The notes under the pieces were generated by a model, which worked only from the letters and a program-made list of their open reading frames with translations, did no database searches and was not told where the DNA came from. Of a DNA stretch of 32,003 nucleotides, positions 6,517 through 15,052 are shown piece after piece. The translations under genes and the position numbers were made by a program. Source of the DNA: an uncultured Clostridia bacterium. Lineage in GTDB: Bacteria > Bacillota > Clostridia > Christensenellales > Borkfalkiaceae. Numbering within the stretch: the first letter of the stretch is position 1; each line of letters begins with the position of its first letter. The stretch spans positions 1 to 32,003 of the forward strand of contig CALVMP010000012.1 in assembly GCA_944346655.1 (NCBI GenBank). Direction: 5' to 3'.

Positions 6517-6548
6517 ATATCCGCCCTTCAATGCAAAGGGGCGGATAT
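6517..6548 (-). terminator. Hairpin after addA, weak terminator
   Basis: A 10-bp stem (ATATCCGCCC at 6517-6526 with GGGCGGATAT at 6539-6548) follows the addA stop by ~20 bases. On the minus strand it is followed by AATTTG, a poor U-tract, and its distal arm overlaps the TATAAT box of the next gene. The same arm sequence recurs in the permease terminator at 24629. Confidence 0.55.
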
Positions 6549-6568
6549 ATTGTCGAATTAAAGCTATT

Positions 6569-9500
6569 TTACACGTTTATCTGAACGAGACGGCGAAGGT
6601 CTATTATGCTCGCCTTGATAGTGTTTGCGTCGATGCCCATAATTAAACTTACGGCGCTTTTGTACAGTTCGAGCTGGCGGGTATACTTCTTTCTTATGCC
6701 GTCCTCGTCAAGCTTTACAAACTTATAATCTATTATGCGCACGCCGTCGGCGCCGACGGCGAGAAGATCTATCGCGCCCTGCACCAGAACGCCGTCGCGG
6801 GCTGAAGTTTCAAAGAGCTCGCAGGCGGGCAGCGTGCACAAAAATTCCTGCTCGCGGAATATACGCGCTCCCCTTACGGCTTCAAAGGCGGGCATCTTCA
6901 AAATCTTCGAAAGCCGCTCCGCCGAAAGGAGTTCAGCCTGCTCCGCCGAAAGGGTTCCCTCCTCCGTCATTCTATTTATCTCTGCGGAGACTCCCTCCCC
7001 GTCCGTGACGGAGAAGTCGCACAGCTCCAGAAATCTGTGGTACGCCGTGCCCGCCTCCCTGCCCGAGGGCAGGTCCTCATATTCGTCGCCGAAAAGGTAG
7101 TGCCGCGCCGTCTCCTCCTCCCCTTCATACGCCCTCATGAGCTGGGAAGCGGAAGTTTTTACGGCAAGGTTGCAGCTCTCCGCGCCGGAGTACCGCGCGT
7201 TCATGAGCGAAAGGTCGACATCCTCCCCTCCGCCGGCGACATTCAGCGGTGCGGATACCCCGGTAAAGTCGGTTAACTCCTCCATATATTCGGGCGAATA
7301 GTCGTCTATGTTGAACATTTTGGCGTAACAGTCGGCGTCGAGCCGGGCGACGGGATCGTACTTAGGCTTTTCGCCGACGAGCACATACAGGTTGCACATG
7401 GCGCGGGTGCAGGCTACGTAAAAGAGGTTGAGCTCGTTTTTTATGTCCTCGCTGCGGGCACGGGCGGCGCACAGTTCGCGAAAGATTGTGGTGCGCATGA
7501 GCTTTTGCCCGACATCGTAAGCACGGGGCGCGAAGCCGTACTTGTCGTCGAACGGCAGCTCGTTTGCCCTTTCGCCCGTGAAGGAAAGGGCTATGTCGGC
7601 GAGAATGACGACGGGATATTCCAGCCCCTTTGAGGAATGCATGGTGACCACCTTTACGCTGTCGGGCGAGGCGGGCACCGAGGACTTTAACGAAGGCAGG
7701 CGCTTTATTCGGGCGAGAAAGGCGCTTAAAGAGAGCTCGCCCCCGCCCGAATACACCTCCTGCTGGAGACGGCGGACTGCGGAAAGTTTTGCGCCGCCGT
7801 CTGAAGCGTAGCGGGCGGCAAGCCCCGAGTCGGACAGAATTTTATCTATGAGCGATGCGGCGCCGAGAATATCCGAAAGGCGCCTGTAATCGTTTATTTT
7901 TTTGAAAAATGAAGCGATCTTGCGCGTAAGGGCGTCGTTTTTGTACTTTCTGTAGTTGACGAGGCAGTCGCGGAAGGTCATGCGGGGGGCGCCGTTCTGG
8001 CTTATTCTGATTGCCGCCAGCTCGTCGCAGGTGAACCCGCCGACGGGTGAGAGCATGGCGGTTGCAAGCGGGATATCCTGCTGGCAATTGTCGATAAGGG
8101 AGAGAATATCGAGAAGCTGGACTATTTCGCCGCGCACGAGCAGATCGCCGTCGCCCGCCCCCTCTACGCCGTAACCCGCGTCGGTGAGGGCGCGGACTAT
8201 GCCGAGGGTGCTGTCGGACGCGTTTTTGCGTGTGAGAATGCAGATATCGCCGGGGCGGGCGGGCACCATTTTACCTTCCTCTATGGAGTAGTGCATTGAC
8301 GCCAGTTCCCGCCTGACCAGTTCGACGACGGCAAGCCCTTCGCGCGTGTGCCCCGTCCTTGCAACCTTATGTCCGAGCACGGAGTAAACTCCCGCCGCCT
8401 GCGGCGAGGGGCTTTCGTCCTTGCCGAACACGATAATTTTTGCGCTGCCGTAACCCTCGGGATACTTGCCGCCGCGGTGCATCACGCCGTCGTTTTTATA
8501 GTCTATGCCGCACGTTTCGTCCGTCATTACGGCGCCGAAAAGCGCGTTGACGAAGGAGAGCACGCCGTCGGACGAGCGGAAGTTTACCGAAAGTTTCAAA
8601 GCACCGTCGCTCTTTTGCATGTCGGTAAATTTTTTGGAGAAGAACACCGACTTGGAGCCGCGGAATCCGTAGATTGCCTGCTTGACGTCGCCGACGGTGA
8701 ACACCTCCTCCGCGCCGGCGAGGTTGATTATAGCTTCCTGCACGGGGTTGACGTCCTGATATTCGTCGACGAACACGTTTTTATACCGCGCGTTAACTTC
8801 CTCCCTGACCGCGGAGTCGGAGAGAAGTTCAAGCGTGAGATGCTCCAGGTCTGCCGGGTCGAGCACGTTTTCTTCGCGCTTAACTGCGGCATATTCGCCG
8901 TCGAACTGCAAAAGAACGTCTGAAAACGCCCGCGCAAGCTCGCCGCTCTTTAAAAAGGCGGCGTACTCCGTCTGCCTGTCCGAAAGGTTCTTTTTCAAGC
9001 CGTCGTACCTCTTTTTAATGTCGGCTTTGAGCTCGCCGAAGGCTTCGGAGAGCTGTTTTTCCTCCGCCGTTTTGCCGGAAGGACGGCGGGTGGAAGGATA
9101 AGCGGGGAGAGGCTCGAAGAGGTCGCCCGAAACCGCGGCGTCGAGGCAGGCATAAATTTCCCCCGAGATATCCTTTATTTTATTCAGCGAAGGGGGAATT
9201 ACGTTGCGGGCAAAAAAGTCGTCGAGGACGCTTTTCAAAACCGAACACTTCGAGGAAATGAGCGAGGAAAAATCGGCGCACACCCCGTTGAACCCCTCCT
9301 CCGTCCAGAGCGAATTCATTTCGCCGAGGCGCTGCCTGTAACCGGCGACGTTGCGCACCTGCTCGTAGGCGGCGGACAGAAGTTTGCGCACGTTGTCGTC
9401 GCTCCGCCTGCGGCGCAGGCAATCCAGAACGAGCAGAAAAGAGGGATCGCCCCCGTCATACAGCCTGTCGAAAAGGTTGTCCATGGCACGGGAGCGGAGC

Positions 9501-9892
9501 TCGGAGAGGCGGGCGTCGTCCACCACTATTTCAAACGAACGGTCGATGCCGAGCGCATAGAAGTGGGTGCGTATGAGGCGGGCGCAGAAGGAGTGAATTG
9601 TAGATATGTCCGCCGAGGGAATTTTGGCAAGCTGCACCTTTATCGAAGCGCGTTCGCCCTCCCCGCACGAGGCGAGGCGGGAGATTAAAGTTTTGCGCAG
9701 CTTTTCCTTTATCTGCGCAGCCGCCTTTTTGGTGAAGGTGACGGCGAGAACGGTGTCGAGGTCCCCGCCGCCCTGCAAAAAGTCGCACAGCTTTTGTATC
9801 ATTACAAAGGTCTTGCCCGACCCTGCCGAGGCGGAAACTATTATTTTGCCGCGGGCTTGTATCGCGGCTGCCTGTTCGGGAGTGTAGTTCAT
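6569..9892 (-). CDS. addA: ATP-dependent helicase/nuclease subunit A (AddA)
   Basis: 1107 residues. AddA is the UvrD-like 3'-5' helicase with a C-terminal RecB-family nuclease; with AddB it resects double-strand breaks and loads RecA. Visible: Q motif MNYTPEQAAAI; Walker A ASAGSGKT (residues 21-28); VLAVTFTKKAAAQIKEKLR (motif Ia); ISTIHSFCARLIR; Walker B VFVDEYQDVNPVQE; FTVGDVKQAIYGFRGSK (motif III); LSVNFRSS (motif IV); VKVVTMHSSKGLEYPVVILA (motif V); NLFYVACTRAM (motif VI). Near the C-terminus GAIDLLAVGADGVRIIDYKF is the nuclease core (D...DxK). It starts 16 bases after the addB stop, with a weak AAGGT ribosome binding site, so the two are co-transcribed. Slightly shorter than typical Bacillus AddA (~1230). 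Confidence 0.97.
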   Translation of the reverse strand: MNYTPEQAAAIQARGKIIVSASAGSGKTFVMIQKLCDFLQGGGDLDTVLAVTFTKKAAAQIKEKLRKTLISRLASCGEGERASIKVQLAKIPSADISTIHSFCARLIRTHFYALGIDRSFEIVVDDARLSELRSRAMDNLFDRLYDGGDPSFLLVLDCLRRRRSDDNVRKLLSAAYEQVRNVAGYRQRLGEMNSLWTEEGFNGVCADFSSLISSKCSVLKSVLDDFFARNVIPPSLNKIKDISGEIYACLDAAVSGDLFEPLPAYPSTRRPSGKTAEEKQLSEAFGELKADIKKRYDGLKKNLSDRQTEYAAFLKSGELARAFSDVLLQFDGEYAAVKREENVLDPADLEHLTLELLSDSAVREEVNARYKNVFVDEYQDVNPVQEAIINLAGAEEVFTVGDVKQAIYGFRGSKSVFFSKKFTDMQKSDGALKLSVNFRSSDGVLSFVNALFGAVMTDETCGIDYKNDGVMHRGGKYPEGYGSAKIIVFGKDESPSPQAAGVYSVLGHKVARTGHTREGLAVVELVRRELASMHYSIEEGKMVPARPGDICILTRKNASDSTLGIVRALTDAGYGVEGAGDGDLLVRGEIVQLLDILSLIDNCQQDIPLATAMLSPVGGFTCDELAAIRISQNGAPRMTFRDCLVNYRKYKNDALTRKIASFFKKINDYRRLSDILGAASLIDKILSDSGLAARYASDGGAKLSAVRRLQQEVYSGGGELSLSAFLARIKRLPSLKSSVPASPDSVKVVTMHSSKGLEYPVVILADIALSFTGERANELPFDDKYGFAPRAYDVGQKLMRTTIFRELCAARARSEDIKNELNLFYVACTRAMCNLYVLVGEKPKYDPVARLDADCYAKMFNIDDYSPEYMEELTDFTGVSAPLNVAGGGEDVDLSLMNARYSGAESCNLAVKTSASQLMRAYEGEEETARHYLFGDEYEDLPSGREAGTAYHRFLELCDFSVTDGEGVSAEINRMTEEGTLSAEQAELLSAERLSKILKMPAFEAVRGARIFREQEFLCTLPACELFETSARDGVLVQGAIDLLAVGADGVRIIDYKFVKLDEDGIRKKYTRQLELYKSAVSLIMGIDANTIKASIIDLRRLVQINV

Positions 9893-9908
9893 AAAAATTT
9901 ACCTTTAT

Positions 9909-12900
9909 TTACTCGTCGCCCCGCTCTTTCCTGACGATATGCGCTATCTGCGAGCACTTGACCGAGTGCTTTTCGCGGGGGAGGTCGAGCCCGGCGGCAA
10001 AGCCGCAGCTACCCGAAAGCTTGCAGAATTCGCACGCGCCGAAGGCGGGCGAGGGCGCGACGTTGCCTTCGCTCATCTCCCTCGCGCCCATGCGGGAAAC
10101 GAGGGTGGAATAGGTTAAAAAGTCGGCGAATTCGTCCTCGCCGAGGGCGCCTTCGGGAAGTTTTGCGCCCAAAGTTACGTCGACGTATTTGCTCTTCTGC
10201 TTTTCGGATATGGTCGTATCCGTGCTCTTTATGACCTCCTCCGAGCCGTCCATATATCCCTTGAGCCTGAACACGCCGTCGTGCTCGCCCTCGAAAGTTA
10301 CGCCCGCGGGGAAGTAGTAGGCGCCGACAGCCCTCCTACCCCTTGCCGAAGCCGAAAGATAGAGGGGAAGCTGGAGCTTCAGCCCCATGTAATAGAGGGG
10401 TGCCGAGCAGTCGAACGAGCCCGTTTTATAGTCGATTACCCTCACCATATCACCGCTCGAATCGACGCGGTCGATGCGACCGTACAGACTTAAATTACCG
10501 TCGAGGGGCATGCGGCAGACCTTTTCCACCTCCTCCACCGAGAATGTGGAATTTTTGAGCTGCTCGAAGGCGCCGAGGCAGACCTGCACGCTCTCCTCAA
10601 CCAGTCTCGCCGCGGCATATTCCCCCCTCTTGTCCGCCGAGAGCGACGAATATTTGGGGTCGGCAAGCAGTTCTTCCGCCGTTTTTTCGGCGCGGATTCT
10701 AAGCTCTTCCCGATCGCCCAGCGAATTTACGGAGGGAGAAAAGACCCTTTGCAGCACGGTGTGAATAAAGTTGCCGCAGTCGAGGGGGCGCATTACGCCT
10801 TCCTCCCTTTCGGCAAGCTTTAAGCCGCGGAGCATAAAGCACTTGTAGGGGCAGGAGAAGTAGGTTTCGAGCACGGTGGGCGAAAAGGAAGTGCCGTACA
10901 GCGGGGCGCCGTTTGAAATGTATGAAGGCACGGGCGAACCCGCGATTGCCGTCTGAGCCTCGCCCTCGTATCCGTTTGCGCACAGGGCAGAATATATTGC
11001 CGCGCGGACGCCCTGCGACTGTTCGGCTGCCAGCCTTCTCAAGGCGGGCGCGGGACGGGAGACGAGGTACTTTAAGTTTGACCGGTCCGAATAGAACGCC
11101 CTGCCCGTAAGCACGGGGAGTTCGCTGCCCGATGGGGTAACGAAGAGACTCTTCGCATAGTCGACGATTACGCTTACGCCCCCCTCCTCCCCGCCCTTGC
11201 GCACGGGATAGGAAAGATGCAGCGCCCGCCTGAACGCCGCAAGGTTGAGCCCGGCGGTTTCACGCAGGCGGGAGTTGACCTGCTGTATTTTGGGGGAAAT
11301 GATTATGTTTAAACTTTCGAGCGAGGTTAAGTCGCGGTCGGTGAGCACCGAGGTATCGTCGCCCGAAGAGGGCACGTCGCCCGTGAGCCCAGCGACGAAA
11401 ACGACCTCGCTGCCCGTGTTTGCGCACTTTAAAAGGTCGCCGACGAAAACCGCGTCCTGCTTGGGCGGAATGAGCGAGAGTTCGCAGGCGGTGAGTCCGC
11501 TCTTTAAAATGCGGGCAAACTCGCGCACGGGCATGACAGAACCCGCAGTCAGTCTTTCCGCTTCGTCTATAACCGCGTTTACGCTTTCGAACGCGCGCCC
11601 CGAAAACGCGGCGAGCGAGGGATATTCGTCAGCGAAGTCATTTGCCATGCCGCTGAGCACCGACTCTGCGGAGAAATCGGAAAGTATGGCGCGGAGCGCT
11701 GCGCAGAAGGCATGCCCGTCGCCCTTCGACGGTATGCGGGCAACACCCTTTAAGAGGGGTTCGCGCACGCGCCGCACGGCGGATATATCGAGGCCGAGCG
11801 CCGAAAGAATTTCTTCCTTCGGTTCCCTTTTTACTCCTCCGCGGTAGCCCGCGAGGCGAAGCATGTAGTTACAGAAGAGGTCCTTGTCCTTGCGGCGTTC
11901 GCCCTCGGTGAAGGGTTTGCCGTCGGGGCGGAAACTTTCGACGAAAAAGAGGGGGGAATTTACGACGGAGAGCACGCTTTCCTTTGTGCAGCCGTCCGCC
12001 GCGCAGTTTAAAAATCCCTCTAAAAAAGCCGAGACGGGGTGTGTGGAGAGCGGATACCTTATATCGAGATAGAAGGGAATACCGTACTCCGAAAACACGC
12101 GCGAAAGTTTGGGGGCGTAAGCCTGCATGTCGGGCAGCATGACGGAAATTTCGCGGTAGCGCACACCGCCTTCGAGAGCGTATTTTAAAATGTTGCAGGC
12201 GATATATTCGAGCTCCTCCTCTTCGTCGCCGCCCGCGAACAGGAATATGTTATCAGAGGGCGCGCTGCCCGCGGTATGGAAGCATTCGGGGTCGAATATG
12301 TGCCTGCGAAGGCGTTCCGCCGCGGGAATAAGGTCGGCGGGGAGGGCGACGCGGTTGGCTCCGCCGAAGTTTGCAGCCGCCTTTAAAAAGAAAGCGGAGG
12401 CTTCGTTTACGTACACCTCTTCCTTTCCGCCGATGAAAAGCCCGGTAACGTTTTTCGCGACGTCCATGCACGCCGAGGCGCACTCCGCAACCGAGCAGGT
12501 GAACGCCTGGAAGCCGAGGAATATTACCTCCGCGCCGCGCACGTCGGACGAGGCGATGACTTCGGGCAGCATGGCGAGATACCTGTTTCTGTCCACCGAG
12601 CCGCTCTCTTCAAGATAATCCGAGTACGCCCTGTACAGGAGCTCGAGATCGCGCAACTTGCCCTCGAGCAGGGGATTTTCGCTGGTGACGGAGGCGAGGT
12701 CGCCGGGCGTAACGCGGGAGGAGTATAAAAGCGCTATCGTGTCGTACACGTCCTGAGCCGCCGTGGCTGCGGAGAGCTTTTTAAACAGGGTGAGCTTTTG
12801 CCTGTTCTCCTCTATGAGCCTGCGCACAACCATTGCCGAGCCCTGGCTGGTCAAAAGATTTTCGCACTTGCCGCGGCGGGCGGAGAGAAAGCGGGCGAAG

Positions 12901-13082
12901 GTGTATACGGCGGTTGAAAAGGTGCCGCCGACGGCGGCGCAGACGGCGCGTTCGGCGGCAAGGGTCAGCCTGTCCTCGCAGAAAATTACGGTGCGGGCGC
13001 CCCTGCCCTCGTTATCCTTTACGACAGAACCGAGTTTTTTTAAAGCCGCGCTTAAGGTGGGCGCGGTGATGCAAGTTATCAT
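9909..13082 (-). CDS. addB: ATP-dependent nuclease subunit B (AddB), Walker A lost
   Basis: 1057 residues. AddB recognises Chi through an inactivated helicase fold and carries the 5'-strand nuclease. The C-terminal nuclease (GRIDRVDSSGDMVRVIDYKT) and the Fe-S cysteines are clear: YFSCPYKCF upstream and CEFCKLSGSC (C-x2-C-x5-C) near the end, matching the AddB pattern. The N-terminus begins MITCITAPTLSAALKKL, where many Bacillota AddB have a GxxGSGKT loop; no Walker A is present, so this subunit probably does not hydrolyse ATP, as in RexB. ATG 13082 was chosen because a promoter's TATAAT ends 7 bases upstream, which would put the A of ATG at +1; an upstream in-frame start at 13109 would precede the -10 box. 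Confidence 0.95.
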   Translation of the reverse strand: MITCITAPTLSAALKKLGSVVKDNEGRGARTVIFCEDRLTLAAERAVCAAVGGTFSTAVYTFARFLSARRGKCENLLTSQGSAMVVRRLIEENRQKLTLFKKLSAATAAQDVYDTIALLYSSRVTPGDLASVTSENPLLEGKLRDLELLYRAYSDYLEESGSVDRNRYLAMLPEVIASSDVRGAEVIFLGFQAFTCSVAECASACMDVAKNVTGLFIGGKEEVYVNEASAFFLKAAANFGGANRVALPADLIPAAERLRRHIFDPECFHTAGSAPSDNIFLFAGGDEEEELEYIACNILKYALEGGVRYREISVMLPDMQAYAPKLSRVFSEYGIPFYLDIRYPLSTHPVSAFLEGFLNCAADGCTKESVLSVVNSPLFFVESFRPDGKPFTEGERRKDKDLFCNYMLRLAGYRGGVKREPKEEILSALGLDISAVRRVREPLLKGVARIPSKGDGHAFCAALRAILSDFSAESVLSGMANDFADEYPSLAAFSGRAFESVNAVIDEAERLTAGSVMPVREFARILKSGLTACELSLIPPKQDAVFVGDLLKCANTGSEVVFVAGLTGDVPSSGDDTSVLTDRDLTSLESLNIIISPKIQQVNSRLRETAGLNLAAFRRALHLSYPVRKGGEEGGVSVIVDYAKSLFVTPSGSELPVLTGRAFYSDRSNLKYLVSRPAPALRRLAAEQSQGVRAAIYSALCANGYEGEAQTAIAGSPVPSYISNGAPLYGTSFSPTVLETYFSCPYKCFMLRGLKLAEREEGVMRPLDCGNFIHTVLQRVFSPSVNSLGDREELRIRAEKTAEELLADPKYSSLSADKRGEYAAARLVEESVQVCLGAFEQLKNSTFSVEEVEKVCRMPLDGNLSLYGRIDRVDSSGDMVRVIDYKTGSFDCSAPLYYMGLKLQLPLYLSASARGRRAVGAYYFPAGVTFEGEHDGVFRLKGYMDGSEEVIKSTDTTISEKQKSKYVDVTLGAKLPEGALGEDEFADFLTYSTLVSRMGAREMSEGNVAPSPAFGACEFCKLSGSCGFAAGLDLPREKHSVKCSQIAHIVRKERGDE

Positions 13083-13088
13083 GCAACC

Positions 13089-13117
13089 ATTATAACACAT
13101 TGCAGGCAAATTTTAAA
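13089..13117 (-). promoter_or_regulatory. Promoter of addBA, leaderless start
   Basis: On the minus strand TTTAAA (13112-13117), 17 bp and TATAAT (13089-13094); six bases follow before the addB ATG, so predicted +1 is the start codon itself. Confidence 0.7.
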
Positions 13118-13157
13118 GATTTTAACCTTTAAAAGTTTGCACTTTTTAATATTTGTA

Positions 13158-13166
13158 TGATATAAT
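13158..13166 (+). promoter_or_regulatory. Extended -10 promoter of the 13174 lipoprotein, leaderless start
   Basis: TGATATAAT (13158-13166) is an extended -10 (TGn then TATAAT). Seven bases separate it from ATG 13174. No convincing -35 box (TTGCAC at an 18-bp spacing is the best). It diverges from the addBA promoter ~65 bp away. Confidence 0.7.
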
Positions 13167-13173
13167 AGCGAAT

Positions 13174-14262
13174 ATGAATAAAATCGTTAAGATAGTTGCG
13201 CTTTGCCTTTGCGCCGCGAGCGCCTTTGCGCTTTCGGCATGCAGCGGCTGCAACAGCACAACTTCATACAAAGCCACCACTACGCCCAACTGGCTGATAA
13301 GGACAAGCTCCGCCGACGAGCTCGACGCCTCCTCTCCCCTTTTAACCTACGCCGAGCAGTCGACTTACTCGATTACCCACAGCGGAGCCGCAAACGGCAC
13401 CTACAGCTTTGAATACGGCGAGGGCGAATATACGACGAAGCTTTACGCGCAGCTTTTCAACTGGTCGACGGACACAATCGGGGAATATGCCGAAGACGAC
13501 CTGCGCGAGTATGTTTACGTATACGAAACCACGCTCACCCTGCCCGTTACGGTAGTTGTCGGCGACGAGCGCAGCGAACAGTTCGTGAACAAAATTTCGA
13601 CGGTAAGCTATTTCGCCTCGGCGGCGAACAATCTGAGACCGGTCTATTCTAAACAGGACATAAAGAGCGTTACCCCCAATGTTTTGCAGGCATCGTCGCT
13701 TTCAGGCAGCTACGTCGAGATGGACTGCATATACGAAACGCACTACAGCCAGGACGGGCGCAACGCAACCACTTCCGTCACCTACCGCAGCGGCGGGGAG
13801 GACTCGACCGCAACGGCTTCGACAGCTTCGGAATACACCGTGATAGACTCGAGCGCCCTTGCAATCGCCCTCCGCTCGCTGACCCAGAGCGGTACGCCCA
13901 CATTCGACGTATACGTGGGCGTGAACGGAAGCTCTGCAAGATATCAGGCGGCTTGGGGTTCGGCATACACCCTCGACAGAGAGGACGCCTCTCTCACCTC
14001 CGTAATCTCGGCGCTCGACGACGCAAGCGACGACGGCTACCTTCTGACGGGACTTACCGACGGCGTAAGACAGTACAGCGTAAAACCCGTCGTAGTAAGC
14101 CTTGTTTCGTCCATGGCGGGTCCTTCCACAACCTACCACGTGGCAAGCGTTACAAACACCGACATGAACGCGGGCAGAGCCGTGATAGTACGCATGGAGG
14201 AGACGGTACCCTTCAACCTCGGCACGCTCACCTACGATTTGCAATCTCTCACATTGGTATAA
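13174..14262 (+). CDS. Secreted lipoprotein of unknown function
   Basis: 362 residues. Lipoprotein signal: basic start (MNKIVKIV), hydrophobic core and lipobox LSAC with Cys23, followed by SGCNSTTSYK. The mature part (~340 residues) is rich in Ser, Thr, Tyr and Asp and reads as beta-strand-rich throughout, with segments such as TYSFEYGEGEYTTKLYAQLF, VYETTLTLPVTVVVGDE and FDVYVGVNGSSARYQAAWGS. I recognise no domain; it is probably an extracytoplasmic binding or structural protein anchored to the membrane. An in-frame TTG at 13153 would add 7 residues but overlaps the promoter, so ATG 13174 is preferred. No Shine-Dalgarno. Single gene, closed by a strong terminator. Confidence 0.85.
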   Translation: MNKIVKIVALCLCAASAFALSACSGCNSTTSYKATTTPNWLIRTSSADELDASSPLLTYAEQSTYSITHSGAANGTYSFEYGEGEYTTKLYAQLFNWSTDTIGEYAEDDLREYVYVYETTLTLPVTVVVGDERSEQFVNKISTVSYFASAANNLRPVYSKQDIKSVTPNVLQASSLSGSYVEMDCIYETHYSQDGRNATTSVTYRSGGEDSTATASTASEYTVIDSSALAIALRSLTQSGTPTFDVYVGVNGSSARYQAAWGSAYTLDREDASLTSVISALDDASDDGYLLTGLTDGVRQYSVKPVVVSLVSSMAGPSTTYHVASVTNTDMNAGRAVIVRMEETVPFNLGTLTYDLQSLTLV

Positions 14263-14275
14263 ACAATAAATGCAT

Positions 14276-14312
14276 ATCCCCTTCCTCCCTTGCGGGAAGA
14301 AGGGGATTTTTA
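14276..14312 (+). terminator. Intrinsic terminator of the 13174 lipoprotein gene
   Basis: The arms ATCCCCTT (14276-14283) and AAGGGGAT (14300-14307), extended inward by CCTCCC/GGGAAG, form a long stem followed by a run of T (14307-14311). It lies 13 bases after the stop codon. Confidence 0.9.
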
Positions 14313-14314
14313 AT

Positions 14315-14345
14315 AACCTGCGGAGCACTCTGTATGCCGCAGGTT
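14315..14345 (-). terminator. Hairpin after the metallophosphoesterase gene
   Basis: A perfect 9-bp stem (AACCTGCGG at 14315-14323 with CCGCAGGTT at 14337-14345) lies 6 bases after the stop codon on the minus strand. There is no good U-tract in that direction, so it may stabilise the 3' end or work with the adjacent plus-strand terminator. Confidence 0.5.
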
Positions 14346-14351
14346 AAAATT

Positions 14352-15041
14352 TTATATGCCGAGAGGAATAACGTCGTTGTAGACGGCGCGGAAGCGTTCG
14401 CCTATCGGGCAGTCGGCGTGGTAGTGCCCGAAGTACCAGCGTTTGAACGAGACTTCCTCCTCGAAGCGGGAGAGCATTATATTTTCGGGATAGACTCCCC
14501 GCTTGCGCGAGAGCATGCCCGCCGGCGCGAGCGATAGCGCCTTCTGCCCGCAGGAGTGGGTGATTATATAGTCCACCCTGTTGCCGTGTTTTGACAGGTT
14601 TTTAAGCCCCTCTTCAAACTCGGTCTGAGAGGGAACCTCCTGCGACCACCAAGAAAAGCTTTGGGTGCGGTACGCACTGTCGACGCTGGTTGCGCCGCCG
14701 AAGGTAAAAATTTTATTGCCCTCCAGCTCGAACACCTGACCGCGCATGAGGTGAATAACCGTCGGGCAGACGAAATGCACCCTGCCGCCCCTCCACACCC
14801 TTTCGGGCATGGAGTAAAGCAGGTCGAAATTTTCGTGGTTGCCGTCGGCGAAGAGCACGGTAAAGGGAAGTTGTTCATAGGGCTGTAAGTCGGCTTTTAA
14901 GGTCTTATCCCACCACACTCCGCCGAAGTCGCCGCAGATTATGACATAGTCGTCTTTGGTTAAGCCGGGGCGGCTTTGGGCAAAGCGGGCGAGCTTTGCA
15001 AAATCGACGCCGCCGTGGGTGTCGCCCGTGACGAAGATCAT
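14352..15041 (-). CDS. Calcineurin-like metallophosphoesterase
   Basis: 229 residues. The metal-binding motifs of the superfamily are in order: FVTGDTHGG (D-x-H), IICGDFGGVWWD (GD), FADGNHENF (GNHE), IITHSCG (H) and FGHYHAD (GHxH). Such enzymes are two-metal phosphomonoesterases, phosphodiesterases or nucleases; substrate cannot be read from the sequence. ATG 15041 is preferred over a start 129 bases upstream because AGGAGG lies 9-14 bases before it and the family starts with a short strand and GDTHG. It is last gene of the four-gene unit that contains the VirD4-like ATPase, 11 bases after the winged-helix gene, so it may provide a nuclease or phosphatase step for that system. Confidence 0.92.
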   Translation of the reverse strand: MIFVTGDTHGGVDFAKLARFAQSRPGLTKDDYVIICGDFGGVWWDKTLKADLQPYEQLPFTVLFADGNHENFDLLYSMPERVWRGGRVHFVCPTVIHLMRGQVFELEGNKIFTFGGATSVDSAYRTQSFSWWSQEVPSQTEFEEGLKNLSKHGNRVDYIITHSCGQKALSLAPAGMLSRKRGVYPENIMLSRFEEEVSFKRWYFGHYHADCPIGERFRAVYNDVIPLGI

Positions 15042-15052
15042 TTTCACCCCTC

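Noticed and set aside
13702-14328. Minus-strand 208-codon open frame opposite the 13174 lipoprotein
   Set aside because: No Shine-Dalgarno and a composition unlike other proteins here; the plus-strand frame has a signal peptide, promoter and terminator.
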